Origin: Pseudocercospora fijiensis CIRAD86
Taxonomy: Eukaryota > Ascomycota > Dothideomycetes > Mycosphaerellales > Mycosphaerellaceae
DNA: 64,000 bases
Direction: 5' to 3'
Assembly (NCBI RefSeq): GCF_000340215.1
Contig: NW_006921535.1
Coordinates: forward strand, 637,874-701,873
A program made the position numbers and the translations under genes. Below, piece by piece: positions 22,010 to 32,524 of this stretch (positions are counted from its first letter, which is position 1; every line of letters starts with the position of its first letter). The notes under the pieces are model-generated. The model saw nothing but the letters and a program-made list of their open reading frames with translations. It did not search any database and was not told the origin of the DNA.

Positions 22010-23263
22010 TCAGTGCGCAACCCCATTAGCTTCAACCTCAGTCGGAATCTCCCCTGTCCCAAAAACCTCGAGCCTAATCCTGCTATTGTCAACACCAAGT
22101 CCCTTCAACTCCCGCGCCACATCAGCCATAAACCCCTCCGGCCCACAAACAAAATACATCGTCCTCTCATCCTCAAGCCACAAATCCCTCTTCCGCGTAC
22201 GAACAAGTTCCGGCACTGTCAATCGCCCAACATGCGTATAATCCCAACCAACCACATCCCCCTCCTCAAGACTCTTCAAAAAGAAAGTCACTTGAACATT
22301 CTCATTCTCCACCGCGAAATTCCGAATCTGGGAAGCGAAACCTCGCACCGAAGAATTCCTCGCGCCGTGAATGAAAGAAATCGGTTGTTTCGAACCGCGT
22401 TCCACCACAGAATTTAGAATACTGACCATAGGTGTGATTCCTACACCAGCGGATAACAAAACGAGTGGGGCCTCGGTGTCGTTTTGAGGGTCGTAGAAGA
22501 AGTCGCCTGCTGGATGGGAGAGTTTGATGATATCTCCGATGTTCGTGTCCGAGTGCAGGAGATTCGAAATGCAGCCTGGAGTGAGGCCTGCTTCGCGTTT
22601 TACGGAGATTCGGTATTGATTGGTTCGAGGGGCGGAGGAGAGGGTGTATTGTCTGCTTTGCGTGTAGCCGAGTGTAGGGACGTGGCTGAGGAGGGAGATG
22701 TATTGGCCCGGGAGGTATTCGGGAAGGGTTTCGCCGTCGACGGGTTTAAGGTAGAGGGAAGTGATTTCTTCGCTTTCTCTGACTTTGTCTGAGATGGTGA
22801 AGTCGCGCCAATCTGTCCAGCCTTGGGAAGCCTGGTAGAGTTGGTTCTCGCGTCCGATGAGGATGTTCGCAAGCTGCCAGTATGCGGCTTCCCAGGCGTC
22901 TTTGATCTCAGGGGTGAAAGTTTCGCCAAGAATGCTGCCCATTGCTCGAATGAGGCCTTCGCCAACTAGTTTGTAGTGCTCGGGTCTGATATACAGCGAA
23001 GCGTGTTTGTGGCAGATCTTCTCCACTGCAGGACTCAAAGCTCCGAGGTCGTCGATATGAGAGGCATATGCGTATAGGGATGCTGCTAAAGCCTTCGCTT
23101 GATGATTGTTGGCTTGGTTCGTCTGGTTGAAGACATTATGTAGAAAGGGATATTCCTCGTGGAGCGTCTTGTAGAAAAGAGATGTAACAGTATCGCCATG
23201 TTCCTTTAAGATAGGCACGAAAGCCTTAATGATTTTGACTTGTTCTGGAGTAAGAGGACGCAT
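22010..23263 (-). CDS. YHB1: flavohemoprotein (nitric oxide dioxygenase)
   Basis: A 417-residue single-exon flavohemoglobin, converting NO and O2 to nitrate with NAD(P)H. It is the usual family length (about 400) and lacks a targeting peptide, so is probably cytosolic. The globin domain (1-145) starts LTPEQVKIIKAFVPIL and contains the proximal-His region ICHKHASL (about 83-90) and the HYKLVGEGLI segment. The FAD-binding domain contains YLPGQYISL and SRQYTLSS (about 205-212). The NAD domain contains LLSAGVGITPMVSIL (about 275) and the CGPEGFM motif (about 380). All cofactor motifs are present, so it should be active. A TATATAAAA box lies 62 bases upstream of the ATG. The coding strand switches from C/A-rich to G/T-rich near 22440. 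Divergent from the Rrp41 gene. Confidence 0.96.
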   Translation of the reverse strand: MRPLTPEQVKIIKAFVPILKEHGDTVTSLFYKTLHEEYPFLHNVFNQTNQANNHQAKALAASLYAYASHIDDLGALSPAVEKICHKHASLYIRPEHYKLVGEGLIRAMGSILGETFTPEIKDAWEAAYWQLANILIGRENQLYQASQGWTDWRDFTISDKVRESEEITSLYLKPVDGETLPEYLPGQYISLLSHVPTLGYTQSRQYTLSSAPRTNQYRISVKREAGLTPGCISNLLHSDTNIGDIIKLSHPAGDFFYDPQNDTEAPLVLLSAGVGITPMVSILNSVVERGSKQPISFIHGARNSSVRGFASQIRNFAVENENVQVTFFLKSLEEGDVVGWDYTHVGRLTVPELVRTRKRDLWLEDERTMYFVCGPEGFMADVARELKGLGVDNSRIRLEVFGTGEIPTEVEANGVAH

Positions 23264-23803
23264 ACTGAATTGATGCTGATCTTTTGTGCACTTGATACGC
23301 CATCATTGGCACTTACTGCTGGAATTTTATATATGAAATGAGTCTGTTCAAAATGCCTGTATGCCGCGGAGAAAGGCTGTGAAGCACATCGGACGTCAGA
23401 CTCGTAAGCCGTTAGTACTCTTCGTGTTCGTCAGCAAAAGCAGCAGGACTTTCTGCCCTTGTAGATGTAAGGACTTCACGCCGAGAATAATTAAGCAGTT
23501 TGCGTGTCGTAAGGCGTCGGGCGAAAGCGGACGAAATGCTATGCAAGCCGGCAGGACTTGTTGCTGTTGCGCAATACATGGCGACACAGCATGCTGGCTA
23601 ACGAGACTATGTCTTAGTATGGCTATTGCTGTCGAAGTGCGTTCGCGTGACCTGTAATCGAGGTGAAGTGATGTTGGCTTCTCCGAGAGTTTGCAACGGT
23701 CCTGCTGGGAGAGGTCTGTGCTGAAGACCCTGGTTGCATACCTCACTTTCGCGAAAACATTTGTACGTAAAGACATGAATCGATAACATCGACGCCTTCC
23801 ATA
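23264..23803. other. divergent promoter region
   Basis: Lies between the flavohemoprotein (-) and the Rrp41 (+) starts, 540 bases. A TATA box serving the minus-strand gene is annotated separately. No gene. Confidence 0.55.
23325..23333 (-). promoter_or_regulatory. TATA box of the flavohemoprotein gene
   Basis: The minus strand reads TATATAAAA, 62 bases before the ATG. A strong TATA box fits an inducible stress gene. Confidence 0.6.
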
Positions 23804-24612
23804 ATGCCTCTGGACAGCTCGACGTACGCCTTGGCGCATCTGCGCGTGGATGGGCGACGATGGAACGAGCTCAGGCGTATTCATGGCCAGATGTCCACTC
23901 AAGCCGCTGCAGATGGCAGCAGCTATTTCGAGATGGGCAATACCAAGATCATATGCACCGTTCTTGGACCCAGACAGCAGACAAGAGGTGGCGGAAGAGA
24001 CCAGAGTAGGAGCGCGAGCATCGAAGTGGAAATTGGCATTGCTGGATTCAGTGGCATGGACCGCAAGAAGAGAAGTCGAACAGACAAGTGAGTCGGAGGC
24101 GCGCTGTGTAGGAGCAGGGCAAGAAGCTGATGTCAGGTAGGCGCACACAGGAGATGCAGTACACAATATCATCTGCTTTCGCGAGCACGATTCTTACTTC
24201 TCTCTATCCACAATCCACCATAAGCATTATGCTGCATGTGCTGTCACAAGATGGAGCGCTGCTTGCCGCTTGTTTGAATGCAGCTACGCTTGCCCTCATC
24301 GATGCTGGGATTCCCATGAAAGACTATGTTGCTGCATGTACAACAGGCTCGACGGCTTCATACGCTTCGAATGACGAAGAAGCAGACCCGCTTCTTGATC
24401 TGAATGGGATGGAGGAGCTCGAATTACCCTTCCTGACTATTGGAACTAGCGGAGGCGAGGACAAGATCAACGTCCTTATCATGGAGACAAGAGTGCAAGT
24501 GGCTCGTATGGAAGCTATGGTCACCGTCGGTCTTGACGGCTGCAAGCAAGTGCGGCAGTTGCTTGATCAGGTGGTCAGGAATCATGGCAAGAAGCTGCTG
24601 AAGGGCAAGTGA
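23804..24612 (+). CDS. SKI6: exosome core subunit Rrp41/Ski6 (two exons)
   Basis: Exons 23804-24087 and 24141-24612 encode 251 residues. The 53-base intron (24088-24140) starts GTGAGT and ends GGTAG. It is an RNase PH-like ring subunit of the RNA exosome, which processes and degrades RNA from the 3' end in nucleus and cytoplasm; the eukaryotic ring is catalytically inactive. Visible motifs are LRVDGRRWNELRRIHGQM, SSYFEMGNTKIICTVLGP, FSGMDRKKR...RTQEMQ across the splice junction, and the LHVLSQDGALLAACLNAATLALIDAGIPMKDYV core. The acidic EEADPLLDLNGMEE stretch followed by FLTIGTSGGEDKINVL is family-typical. Length matches the family (about 245). Confidence 0.94.
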
Positions 24613-25077
24613 GACAATCCGACTTAAAACGAGCCTTGCAAAATCGTCGAATTTGACGCGGGTGACATCAAGGATATCCCTTGAGCATTCGCATCGAAGT
24701 CGATCATCGCATGCGCAGTCGCGTAGACAGGACCACCAAGTCCGCCGCCCGTATGCTCGCAAGTCCCTTGAAAATATCGTACGAGCAAACGACGCACTCA
24801 ATGTACCAACGATATGGTCTAAAGCGGCCAAATTCAGAACGAACTGGAATGGAATGGGCTCAAATGGCACAATGATGAGGCAAAGTGGCCTGTCAGGGGT
24901 AGGCGCAGCCAGAGAATCTATCCCAGGCATGAAAACTTGAAGCATGCGATAACACAACATTTCTGTCCCTGCATTCAGACTATCTGCCTTCTCATACCGC
25001 TGCTCCTTCTGCAAACACCCTCTGAACTCGGCTCGTACGGCACCGCTGGCTCATGCTCTGTGCAATCCCCGTGCTTC
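24613..25077. other. intergenic between convergent genes
   Basis: The 3' flanks of Rrp41 (+) and the disrupted gene at 25078 (-). No gene. Confidence 0.5.
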
Positions 25078-25850
25078 TCAAGCGTCATCCCAACCCCAAC
25101 CACGCTGGGCCGGCTGAGGAGGCAGAACAGGGAACCGAAGTGTTGCAACAATCACCTTCAAATCTTCGACAGTGAATCCGACGAAACCTGCTCTGGCTGC
25201 CACTCTTTCTGCCGCGGCCATGCACCCTCTGATTGCAACGGCGAGCTCATCCTCGCAGAGCTCTGAGTCAATCCAAGGGACGGATCGATGCTTCTTTTCT
25301 TCTGTCCTAACGGAGCAGGTCTTCCCATCGAATTTGAGCCATAACAACGTAACTTTCACCGACCATTTCCGATATTCCTTATGGTTCTTGTTCCAATGAT
25401 GCTCCGCCTCACGGACATTGATAGAGATATCGCGGATCACGGCGTGCCTCATGGCGTTCAAGACATATGACTTACCCATTCTCAATCTTCCAGATATTTT
25501 CGAGCCGCCTTCGTAAGATTTGCTGCTGGGAATACCTAAGCGGCTCGCATGGCCGTCTGAAAAATTGCTGTACACGTTGAGGCTGAATTTGTTCTCGGTG
25601 AAGAAGATCGACAAAGCCTCACGACCCAACTTAGACTCTTCGAAGTTGTGACAAATGGCCGGTATTTTAGTCTAACTAGTTCTTGCCTTCCTTCGTCCCT
25701 ACACGGTTGGCACTCCGAGGATCCATGATTTGCGCACAGAGGGTGAACGTGTCTAGGCTCTGCAACACAGGCATATGAGTAGATGAGGTTGCGTGATTCG
25801 CCTGGTAAGTTAAAGAAGCGGAAGCACTTCTGCTTCTTCTCGGTTTCCAT
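25078..25850 (-). pseudogene. 2EXR/F-box-like protein, frame-disrupted
   Basis: Two overlapping minus-strand frames make one protein-like sequence. The first starts at the ATG at 25850 and reads FRFFNLPGESRNLIYSYA, the Leu-Pro-Gly-Glu opening typical of fungal 2EXR/F-box-like proteins. The second frame reads REALSIFFTENKFSLNVYSNF, the family's second conserved block, and continues to a stop at 25078. The coding frame changes near 25678-25690, where frame 1 has LVRLKYRP and the other frame gives TKIPAICHNFEESKLG. One missing base would explain it. An intron with an unusual donor (GTTCAC) and acceptor TTAG is possible but less likely. Fungal genomes often carry many such genes, and decay of one is common. 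Confidence 0.5.
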
Positions 25851-26393
25851 CTTCCCTGAGGAAAGGTCTGTCTTAGAGAAGAAGAATAAATGCATTGTCC
25901 GCTGACAATGTAGCACTCACCTGAAGCAAAAATGTGGAACTATAGCAAAGCGACAACGATACTTAGTCCACCCAGTCGATCACGAGAGCAATTGTATCAG
26001 AATCAGTACAGCCAAATCGAAATTATATTATAGAAGAAGCAGAATCGAGTGTAAGAGATAAAATCCTGATTGTCCTCAGTGCGACATGGAGTCTCACTCC
26101 GGGTCCAAGTTCAGAGCCATCACAAGATGATGTGCCCATTGGAAGGGTGCGCTTGGAGGTTGTCCCCAACAATAAGATCAATTTCCAGGTCTCCTGGCAA
26201 GCCAGTGCATCAGCTCATGATACTACACTAACCTGAAGGAGCCGAGGTGAAGTAGATCCACCAGTTTCCACCCCGCTCAGGCAGTTAGCCGACATCATGA
26301 CCAGGGAAGCACGACACCCGCCTCTATGATTAAAAGAAAGAGTCGCCCATTTTTCCATCACGTTCCTGACTTGCATAGTCATAATCCAACACC
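25851..26393. other. intergenic
   Basis: Upstream of the disrupted gene (-) and the cyclase gene (+). AT-rich near 26020-26050. No gene. Confidence 0.5.
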
Positions 26394-27458
26394 ATGTCCC
26401 AAGGCAAGCAAAGAAGCCTCCTAGAAACAGCGCAAGAACGCCTCTCAGCCGTCTCAGACGCAATCGCAGGCCAACCACACTTCACCTTCCCACCCTTCGA
26501 CAAACTCCCCTCCATCCAAGGCCAACCGCAAGGCTGCTGCTGGGGCCTCTTCGACAAAACCGGGCAAAAAGACGAACTCGGCACCCTCAACCTCCTAACC
26601 CCCGAAGTAATCCAACACGCCTCCAAAGAAATAAAAACAGGCCAACACATCCAACTCGACTGGAACCTCTCCGACAACGTCGAATTCCCCGGGTTCGGAA
26701 GAAAGAAACTCGAACAGAAAGTCATCGACGCTCGCGTCACGACCAAAGGGAAAATCTCCGGTTTCGATGATGAGATTCATATGAACACGCAATCCGGCTC
26801 GCAATGGGACTCTTTCAAACACTTCGCTCATCAGAAGACTGGGATATATTACAACGGGCTTTCGCACGACGAGGCTTTGCGTTCGGATCGGAATGGGATT
26901 CATAAGTGGTGTGAGAATGGGGGGATTGTGGGGCGAGGGGTTTTGGTGGATTGGTTGAGATGGTATGAAGCGAAACATGGAGATCCGCCTTCTGCGGTGA
27001 GTAGACATGAGATTCCGGTTTCGGAGTTGGAGGAGGCGTTGAGGTGGCAGGGGACGATGACGAGAGTGGGTGATGTTTTGCTTGTAAGGAGTGGGTATAC
27101 GAAGTGGCATGATTATGCTGGACCGGCGGAGAGGAAGAAGGGGACGCAGGAGAATGCTTTGGCGATTGGGGTTGAGAATAACGAGACGAGTGTTAGGTGG
27201 TTGTATGATCGTCATTTTGCTGCTGTGGCCGGCGATACTATTGCTTTTGAGGCTTGGCCGCCGCCGTTTGAGAGTGGATGGACATTGCATGAATGGCTTT
27301 TGGTGCAGTGGGGCACGCCTATTGGGGAATTGTGGAATCTGGAGGAGTTGAGCAGAATGTGTGAGAAGGAGGGTCGGTGGACGTTTTTCTTGACTTCAGC
27401 ACCTCTAGATATTAGAGGCGGCGTTGGTAGCCCGCCGGGAGCCATTGCCATATTCTAG
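26394..27458 (+). CDS. cyclase-family protein (kynurenine formamidase-like fold)
   Basis: A single exon of 354 residues from the putative cyclase family (PF04199), metal-dependent hydrolases related to bacterial KynB. The fungal branch is poorly characterised. Landmarks are CCWGLFDKTGQKDELGTLNLLTP (about 48-70), the QSGSQWDSFKHF metal-binding block (about 137-148) in place of the bacterial His-x-Gly-Thr-His-x-Asp motif, the GIVGRGVLVDW segment (about 178) and GDVLLVRSGYT (about 226). Length suits the fungal subgroup (320-360). No signal peptide, so cytosolic. The substrate is unknown. The first 360 bases are C/A-rich on the coding strand and the rest G/T-rich, with an abrupt change near 26760. 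Confidence 0.85.
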   Translation: MSQGKQRSLLETAQERLSAVSDAIAGQPHFTFPPFDKLPSIQGQPQGCCWGLFDKTGQKDELGTLNLLTPEVIQHASKEIKTGQHIQLDWNLSDNVEFPGFGRKKLEQKVIDARVTTKGKISGFDDEIHMNTQSGSQWDSFKHFAHQKTGIYYNGLSHDEALRSDRNGIHKWCENGGIVGRGVLVDWLRWYEAKHGDPPSAVSRHEIPVSELEEALRWQGTMTRVGDVLLVRSGYTKWHDYAGPAERKKGTQENALAIGVENNETSVRWLYDRHFAAVAGDTIAFEAWPPPFESGWTLHEWLLVQWGTPIGELWNLEELSRMCEKEGRWTFFLTSAPLDIRGGVGSPPGAIAIF

Positions 27459-27620
27459 TTGTGATTCTCAAGCAAAGCCTTACCTTACCTCAAATCTCCC
27501 AGTTCACCTCAAGCTCAGTTCTCCCACAGGTTCCAACGGCTCTGCTGCTCATTTCCGTACAAGCTCTTGAAGTGGTGAAGCGTCACCTCGGACACGGGGC
27601 ACTATATGCACAGTGATTCC

Positions 27621-28244
27621 TCAAACTGGAACACCGCCACCCTCCACATCCGTAGTCTGGGAACGGTTCTCCTGCTCGTAGAGTGGCAGCACCTTGTCAA
27701 CATCTGCTGGGCAGCTTGGGTCCTTCTTGATGTGGTCGACGGCGAATGGGTAGTACTGCTGGAAGTACTCCGGGATGAGCAATTGCTCGAAGGGCGTCTG
27801 AGACAGGTCGCTTTGCGACTTGGCAGCTTGGTTGAACGCGATGAGGATGGTAAGGTGCAGAGGGTGCAAAGGCTGCTTATCGACTCGAGCCATGAGCACA
27901 CTGCCGACACGCGCGTTCCACGCTGTAGGAGTATGCAGAGAAGGCATTTCAGCCATCAGCATGGACGCAACAGGGTTCTCGAAGAAGCGATCCTCGGCCT
28001 TGTTGCTGTATTGGCGGCCTGGCTTGATCAGGGCGTCCTTCTTCACTGGTCTGGGGACCAGCAGCGATGGGCGCAGCTTCATCACCAGGATGGGACAGCC
28101 GACGAGCTGGGAGAGCGGGCTGATCTCGCCTTGCTTGAAGATGTCGTGAGTCGGCAGAATAGAGTAAATCTGGTACTCCTTGATAGCATCAGGAGCCTCG
28201 CCCTGACAGGCGATGCGAACAGCGGACACGCGCTCAGTCGCCAT
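27621..28244 (-). CDS. conserved hypothetical protein
   Basis: A single exon of 207 residues starting MATERVSAVRIACQGEAPDAI. No domain I can name. The sequence is mixed alpha/beta with YQIYSILPTHDIF, LVGCPILVMKLRP and the tail motif YEQENRSQTTDVEGGGVP. No signal peptide or membrane segment. Convergent with the cyclase gene, with a 162-base gap. Normal codon use supports a real gene. Confidence 0.7.
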   Translation of the reverse strand: MATERVSAVRIACQGEAPDAIKEYQIYSILPTHDIFKQGEISPLSQLVGCPILVMKLRPSLLVPRPVKKDALIKPGRQYSNKAEDRFFENPVASMLMAEMPSLHTPTAWNARVGSVLMARVDKQPLHPLHLTILIAFNQAAKSQSDLSQTPFEQLLIPEYFQQYYPFAVDHIKKDPSCPADVDKVLPLYEQENRSQTTDVEGGGVPV

Positions 28245-28634
28245 GGCTTGTGACAGGTTGATGTTGAGCGAATTGTGTGAGTCGAAGAGTCGCAGAAGGT
28301 CGGAGAGCTTTTAAAGAAAGTCGCGTCAACAAAGCCTGTGCGGAAGGTGCAGAGCTCAGACCAGTGACGCTTTCACGCGAGGCGAGGCAACGGCGTTGCA
28401 GCAGCATCCCTTCATCACCGGCAGTGACCTTTTTTCCGACGCGCTGAGGCCGTGATGCTTCCAGTTGAAAGCGACAGCAAAGGCATATTTGAGGCAGATG
28501 ACAGCCTCCCTCGCCATCACTTCCACAGCTCAACAACCCATTCGGCAGCTGTCACGCATAACCCGCCCGAAATGAAGCCAACGCGAGCACCAGATGGCTT
28601 GTACAGGCAGAGCCTCGTTGCATCGAGCAGAGAG
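28245..28634. other. intergenic
   Basis: The 5' flank of the 27621 gene and 3' flank of the 28635 gene. No gene was recognised. Confidence 0.5.
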
Positions 28635-29648
28635 CTACTCCAGTTCCTCCGCAAGAGCGCTACCAACTTCCCTATTTCTTGCTTTCTCTGCTTTCTTCTT
28701 TCTGGCATCATCTCGGAGCCACTCTGCAGTCTTCGGATTGCCGCCACAGAAGGAGATCAGCACATTCTCGAGAATCTCCCATTGCGTTCTATACCGGGGC
28801 TGACACCATTCCAGACTCTGCAAGGAGAACCTACGCAGCAGAGGTACCAGCTCCTCTCCCTCTTCGTCCATCCCCCGGAGTTCTTCCAGCGCTTCAGCGA
28901 CCAGGTAGCAGCTGTCTTTCTGAGGCACAACTTGGAAGGCAGGATTCTCTACCATTTTGCAATCCAGCTTATCTGTCTTGGCGTTCCACTTGGCCTGATA
29001 GCGCCCAATTTCTGACCACTCTTGCGAATCGCGAGATCTAGCACCCATATGACACTCCCAGGCCGGTCCATAAGGAAGATTTGGATCAAGAACATGCTCC
29101 TCTCGATTGAAGAAGCTCATGTCAAATGCCACTGCGGAGTATGTCTCGTTGTCCGGGGTCTGAACCTTGCCACGCCACGTATCTCCGCCATAATGTCGCT
29201 CGATGTGCCAGAATGCCTGCAATATTTCCTTACGAATGTCGAGGGCACTTTGTGGTTCGAGGACACTGTAGAGATAGCACAATTGGAGCTCATGATGGAC
29301 TCTTTGGCAGACGTTTTCGAAGTCTTCCGTAATGCATCGCCAACCACATACGATGACTGGGATAAACACCGAGTGTACTGTTCTCTCGGCGGCATATGCA
29401 GGTGTCTCATATAGTACAACTGCAGTGGACCTTCTGTTCGTGATGTCCCTCTTTTTCATCTCCGAATGATTCCCATTGGGAGGAACAGGCAAGTTGATCT
29501 CCTGGCCATGTCCTGAGCCACTGAAATCGGGCAAGAAAGAGTGTGAGAATATCAGAGATCTGGCAACTTTGTCGAAGTCATAGAGGAATCCATGTGTCTG
29601 AAGGTCAGTCGGCGTTTTCGTCTCGCGGTCCATGTCTTCGAACGCCAT
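28635..29648 (-). CDS. hypothetical protein
   Basis: A single exon of 337 residues starting MAFEDMDRETKTPTDL. I do not recognise a family. The middle carries a helical, Cys-rich segment (ITEDFENVCQRVHHELQLCYLYSVLEP) and several Trp residues. The C-terminus (about 280-337) ends in a charged Arg/Lys/Glu/Ala helix (RKKKAEKARNREVGSALAEE). The frame is clean and codon use resembles neighbours. Cytosolic or nuclear by absence of targeting signals. Confidence 0.6.
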   Translation of the reverse strand: MAFEDMDRETKTPTDLQTHGFLYDFDKVARSLIFSHSFLPDFSGSGHGQEINLPVPPNGNHSEMKKRDITNRRSTAVVLYETPAYAAERTVHSVFIPVIVCGWRCITEDFENVCQRVHHELQLCYLYSVLEPQSALDIRKEILQAFWHIERHYGGDTWRGKVQTPDNETYSAVAFDMSFFNREEHVLDPNLPYGPAWECHMGARSRDSQEWSEIGRYQAKWNAKTDKLDCKMVENPAFQVVPQKDSCYLVAEALEELRGMDEEGEELVPLLRRFSLQSLEWCQPRYRTQWEILENVLISFCGGNPKTAEWLRDDARKKKAEKARNREVGSALAEELE

Positions 29649-31155
29649 GATAATCCTTCGCAGTCAAGCCAGAACGTTGCGGACAAGGCCGATGAGCGAG
29701 CTTCTGAGCAGTTGGTATCGCACTCCTCTCTGGTATCGACGTTGTCTGATAACCTAACCCAGATAGCTGAACCGATCAAGTAGGCACTCCGGCAATGTAC
29801 ATGTTGCTCTTGGATCCGAATATCGGCATGGCCATGGTGCTATACGCCAAGACCGGAGCAGTAACTTTGTAGCCATTGTATCTATCCATGGTTCGGCTTG
29901 CCGAGTGACACACAAAGCCGAAATCAAGCAACCCAGAATTCGTCTGAGATAGCTCCTTGACCGATAAGCCCGGAACTGGAGGCGGGCGGATCATTGGTCC
30001 AACTTTGGATAGCCAGGTGTTCTGTACGCACGTTCTAATCGTGCCTTCTCGATTATCGTTTTGCAGTTTTTGGCTTGTAGCTTTGACTGTCGCCCGAAAA
30101 GGTCTTTTGCTTTTCACTTCTCACATCAACTGCAGAGGAGTTATTGCGGTACTGACACGTGTAGGAACTTATGTGCTCTTGTCACCTACCATCTTGTGGC
30201 GGCGCCGAATGCGGTTGAGGAGCACACGTCCCATGATAACGACCTCGAAATACTCTGGCGATTCTGGCTCACGGATGCGAAATCTTTTGATTTAACACGC
30301 AAAACCTATCGCCACCTCGCTGTTGTGACCCGAAGCTACAGGGGATAACAGTGATGCTAGGGCAATAATGACTGCAGTCGTCCTGAACTTCTGTCGAAGG
30401 AACTTTCCTTAATCAAGGTGTCGCCAATCAGTAAGTGGCTTTTCGCGTCCGGAACTCATTGCTTCCTCGAGGGCCGGAGGTTCACCCTCACCAGTTTGAT
30501 TCAATATAGCTCCAGCAAATATCAAAGCATTGAGGCTGAGAGACGTCCGTAACCCGCAGCTGGCTTCAAAGTATCTTGGCTCTTGGAGCCCTCGAAATGC
30601 TCGTGCGGACCATATTCATCGTGATTTTGCAGTTATGCTTGGAGTCTAAACGTGCCCGCGAACATCAGCAGACTCTTCTCATCCACTCTGCGGATGTTGA
30701 CATCTGCGTCTGCAAGAACCACAGCAGGAGCCACTAAAGCCCAGATGCATTCGCTCCTTCACAGACAACACTGTTCCGTCATCGACCGGGACACAGTGCA
30801 GTCATCAGGCGGGCCAAGAGTGTTCAGATAGGGCGGACTGGTCGCCGACGCGTTTGAGGAGCGACTGGTTGGAGCTGAGCCGGATGGCCACAGATGCGGT
30901 TCATGTCGTCGTGCACATCGGCTGCACGATGTGTAAAAGTCTCTGCCTAAGGTTCGAATCTAGCGCTTGGATGCTATGTCCCTTTCTGTTGGAGTGTCGT
31001 GTATGTAGTGGTGAAGGTGGTGGTCGGCATCCCAGTCCAGCGGAGCCGAGTCCGTTTCTTTGCAGGGTCAGAGCTCGTTCAGAGGAAGAGTTGATTCATT
31101 GGTTCATCATCTTAACCTTCGCTCTGAGCACATTGAAGAATCGAGTAAAGTCACA
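29649..31155. other. intergenic with one weak open frame
   Basis: A 113-residue minus-strand frame at 29776-30117 has no recognisable features and no good promoter; it might be an upstream exon of the 28635 gene, but I could not find a supporting splice. Positions 30300-31155 show no gene on either strand. A GGTTCGAATC at 30953-30962 resembles a tRNA T-loop but has no matching stems. Confidence 0.4.
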
Positions 31156-31990
31156 ATGGCTACGATACTCACGGCATCACGTCCAGCTCTGGGTTTCCAA
31201 GCCTTGCGCCTAGCTGCCCGCACATCGCCAGCTACGCTGCGGAAAGCTCTCTCAACCCTCCCAGAAAATGAGCACATCGTAAGCATATCAACGTGATCCA
31301 TCGATATTTGTTGACATTGGTTTACTGCAGTACGTGCACGATGTGCCAAACTCTCCTTCGAAGCAATACTTACTATCATTCCTTCCAAACGAGCCGCCAA
31401 TCGCATCGTTGGCCATTGGCACGACCAGCGAAATTCCACCCACCGCACACCCCGAAAAGCTGCATGGAAATCGTGAACTCTTAGACATCCTACACCATGT
31501 GATCGCAGAGAACGCTATGAAAGACCCTGAGGTTCAAGCACAAGCAGCCATGTACGCGTCTCAAGCAGGTTCCTCGTTAGGTTCTGGCGGCATGTTCTTT
31601 CCAGGAAACCATCCATCGCAGCAACGACAACGTACCAGACGGCAGAGCAGTACAAAACAATACGCAGGCGGGGGCGGAACTGGTGGGGATGGTGCGGGTG
31701 GGGCAAGCGCACAGGGAGGAATGGGAGGAGCAGGCCGCGGAGGATATATTCACGTCAGTGACCAACGCAACCCGCCTGATTTCGGCAGGGTAGCTTGGCC
31801 TGAGGATATATTTGGCAGTCTGGAGATTGACGGTTCAGGCAACTTCGTGGATGGTACAGGGCGATATCAGCGGAGCGGTACCTATCGTATTGCTACGCGC
31901 GAAGGTGTTCTTGGACTGAGCAGCTACCTCCGCGAGAAATTGATCGAGAAGCTCAAGGAGCTGGATGCCCAAGCAAGGAAGAACTCGTAG
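31156..31990 (+). CDS. hypothetical, probably mitochondrial protein (two exons)
   Basis: Exons 31156-31278 and 31331-31990 encode 260 residues. The 52-base intron (31279-31330) starts GTAAGC and ends CTGCAG. The N-terminus (MATILTASRPALGFQALRLAARTSPATLRKAL) is Arg/Ala/Leu-rich without acids and looks like a mitochondrial presequence. A conserved-looking block follows: PSKQYLLSFLPNEPPIASLAIG and HGNRELLDILHHVIAENA. Residues about 140-170 are Gly-rich, and the last 90 residues contain DFGRVAWPEDIFGSLEIDGSGNF and RDGTY-like segments, then a charged helix. I cannot name the family. Mitochondrial targeting is inferred from composition. Confidence 0.72.
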
Positions 31991-32524
31991 CATCAGGAGA
32001 CGGAAGTCACTCACGATACCTCAGGGTGAGATCATCACTTCAGAAATCACACGGTGGACCTGCGGTTCAGCGATGTTACACACATGCCTACCTTGATATT
32101 CGCTCATTACTGCAAGACACTTTCGGCGGCATCAATTTGAGTTGGCATTGGTGGAGAGACAAGCTTCGAACACCTCCACCTGTTGGGCAGGAAGACAGTG
32201 GAGGATTTTACCAAAGAGTTCCAGGACCAAGGTTCGAGCGTCAAAGAACGGCTCCACCAGCAAGTTTGTACAGGCAAACAAGTCTGACGGTATTGAATGA
32301 CTCCACACCTTCGAGCTTACCCACGCACAGCGTACAACGCTGGTAGAAATGGATTGAACGTAGTTTTCAACAGTGAAGATATCATCATTGTCGTGCTAGA
32401 AATCCAACCGGCGCATTCTGACTAGTCATGCCTCTCGGCTCTCTGGCATAAATATCGACCAGCAGGAACTTGGAACAATACTTCCACAGCGCAGCAGGCT
32501 ACAACAGCTTCGAGATCTGAACCG
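31991..32524. other. intergenic
   Basis: No gene recognised; 3' flank of the preceding gene and promoter of the next. Confidence 0.5.

Noticed and set aside
26595..27290. Antisense open frame opposite the cyclase gene
   Set aside because: Composition artefact of the skewed coding strand; no family resemblance.
30339..30371. Similarity to a homing-endonuclease (I-SceI-like) site, GGGATAACAG
   Set aside because: Only about ten bases match; likely chance.
30935..30990. Possible tRNA (GGTTCGAATC T-loop-like)
   Set aside because: The bases on either side do not pair as a T stem and no D or anticodon arm fits upstream.
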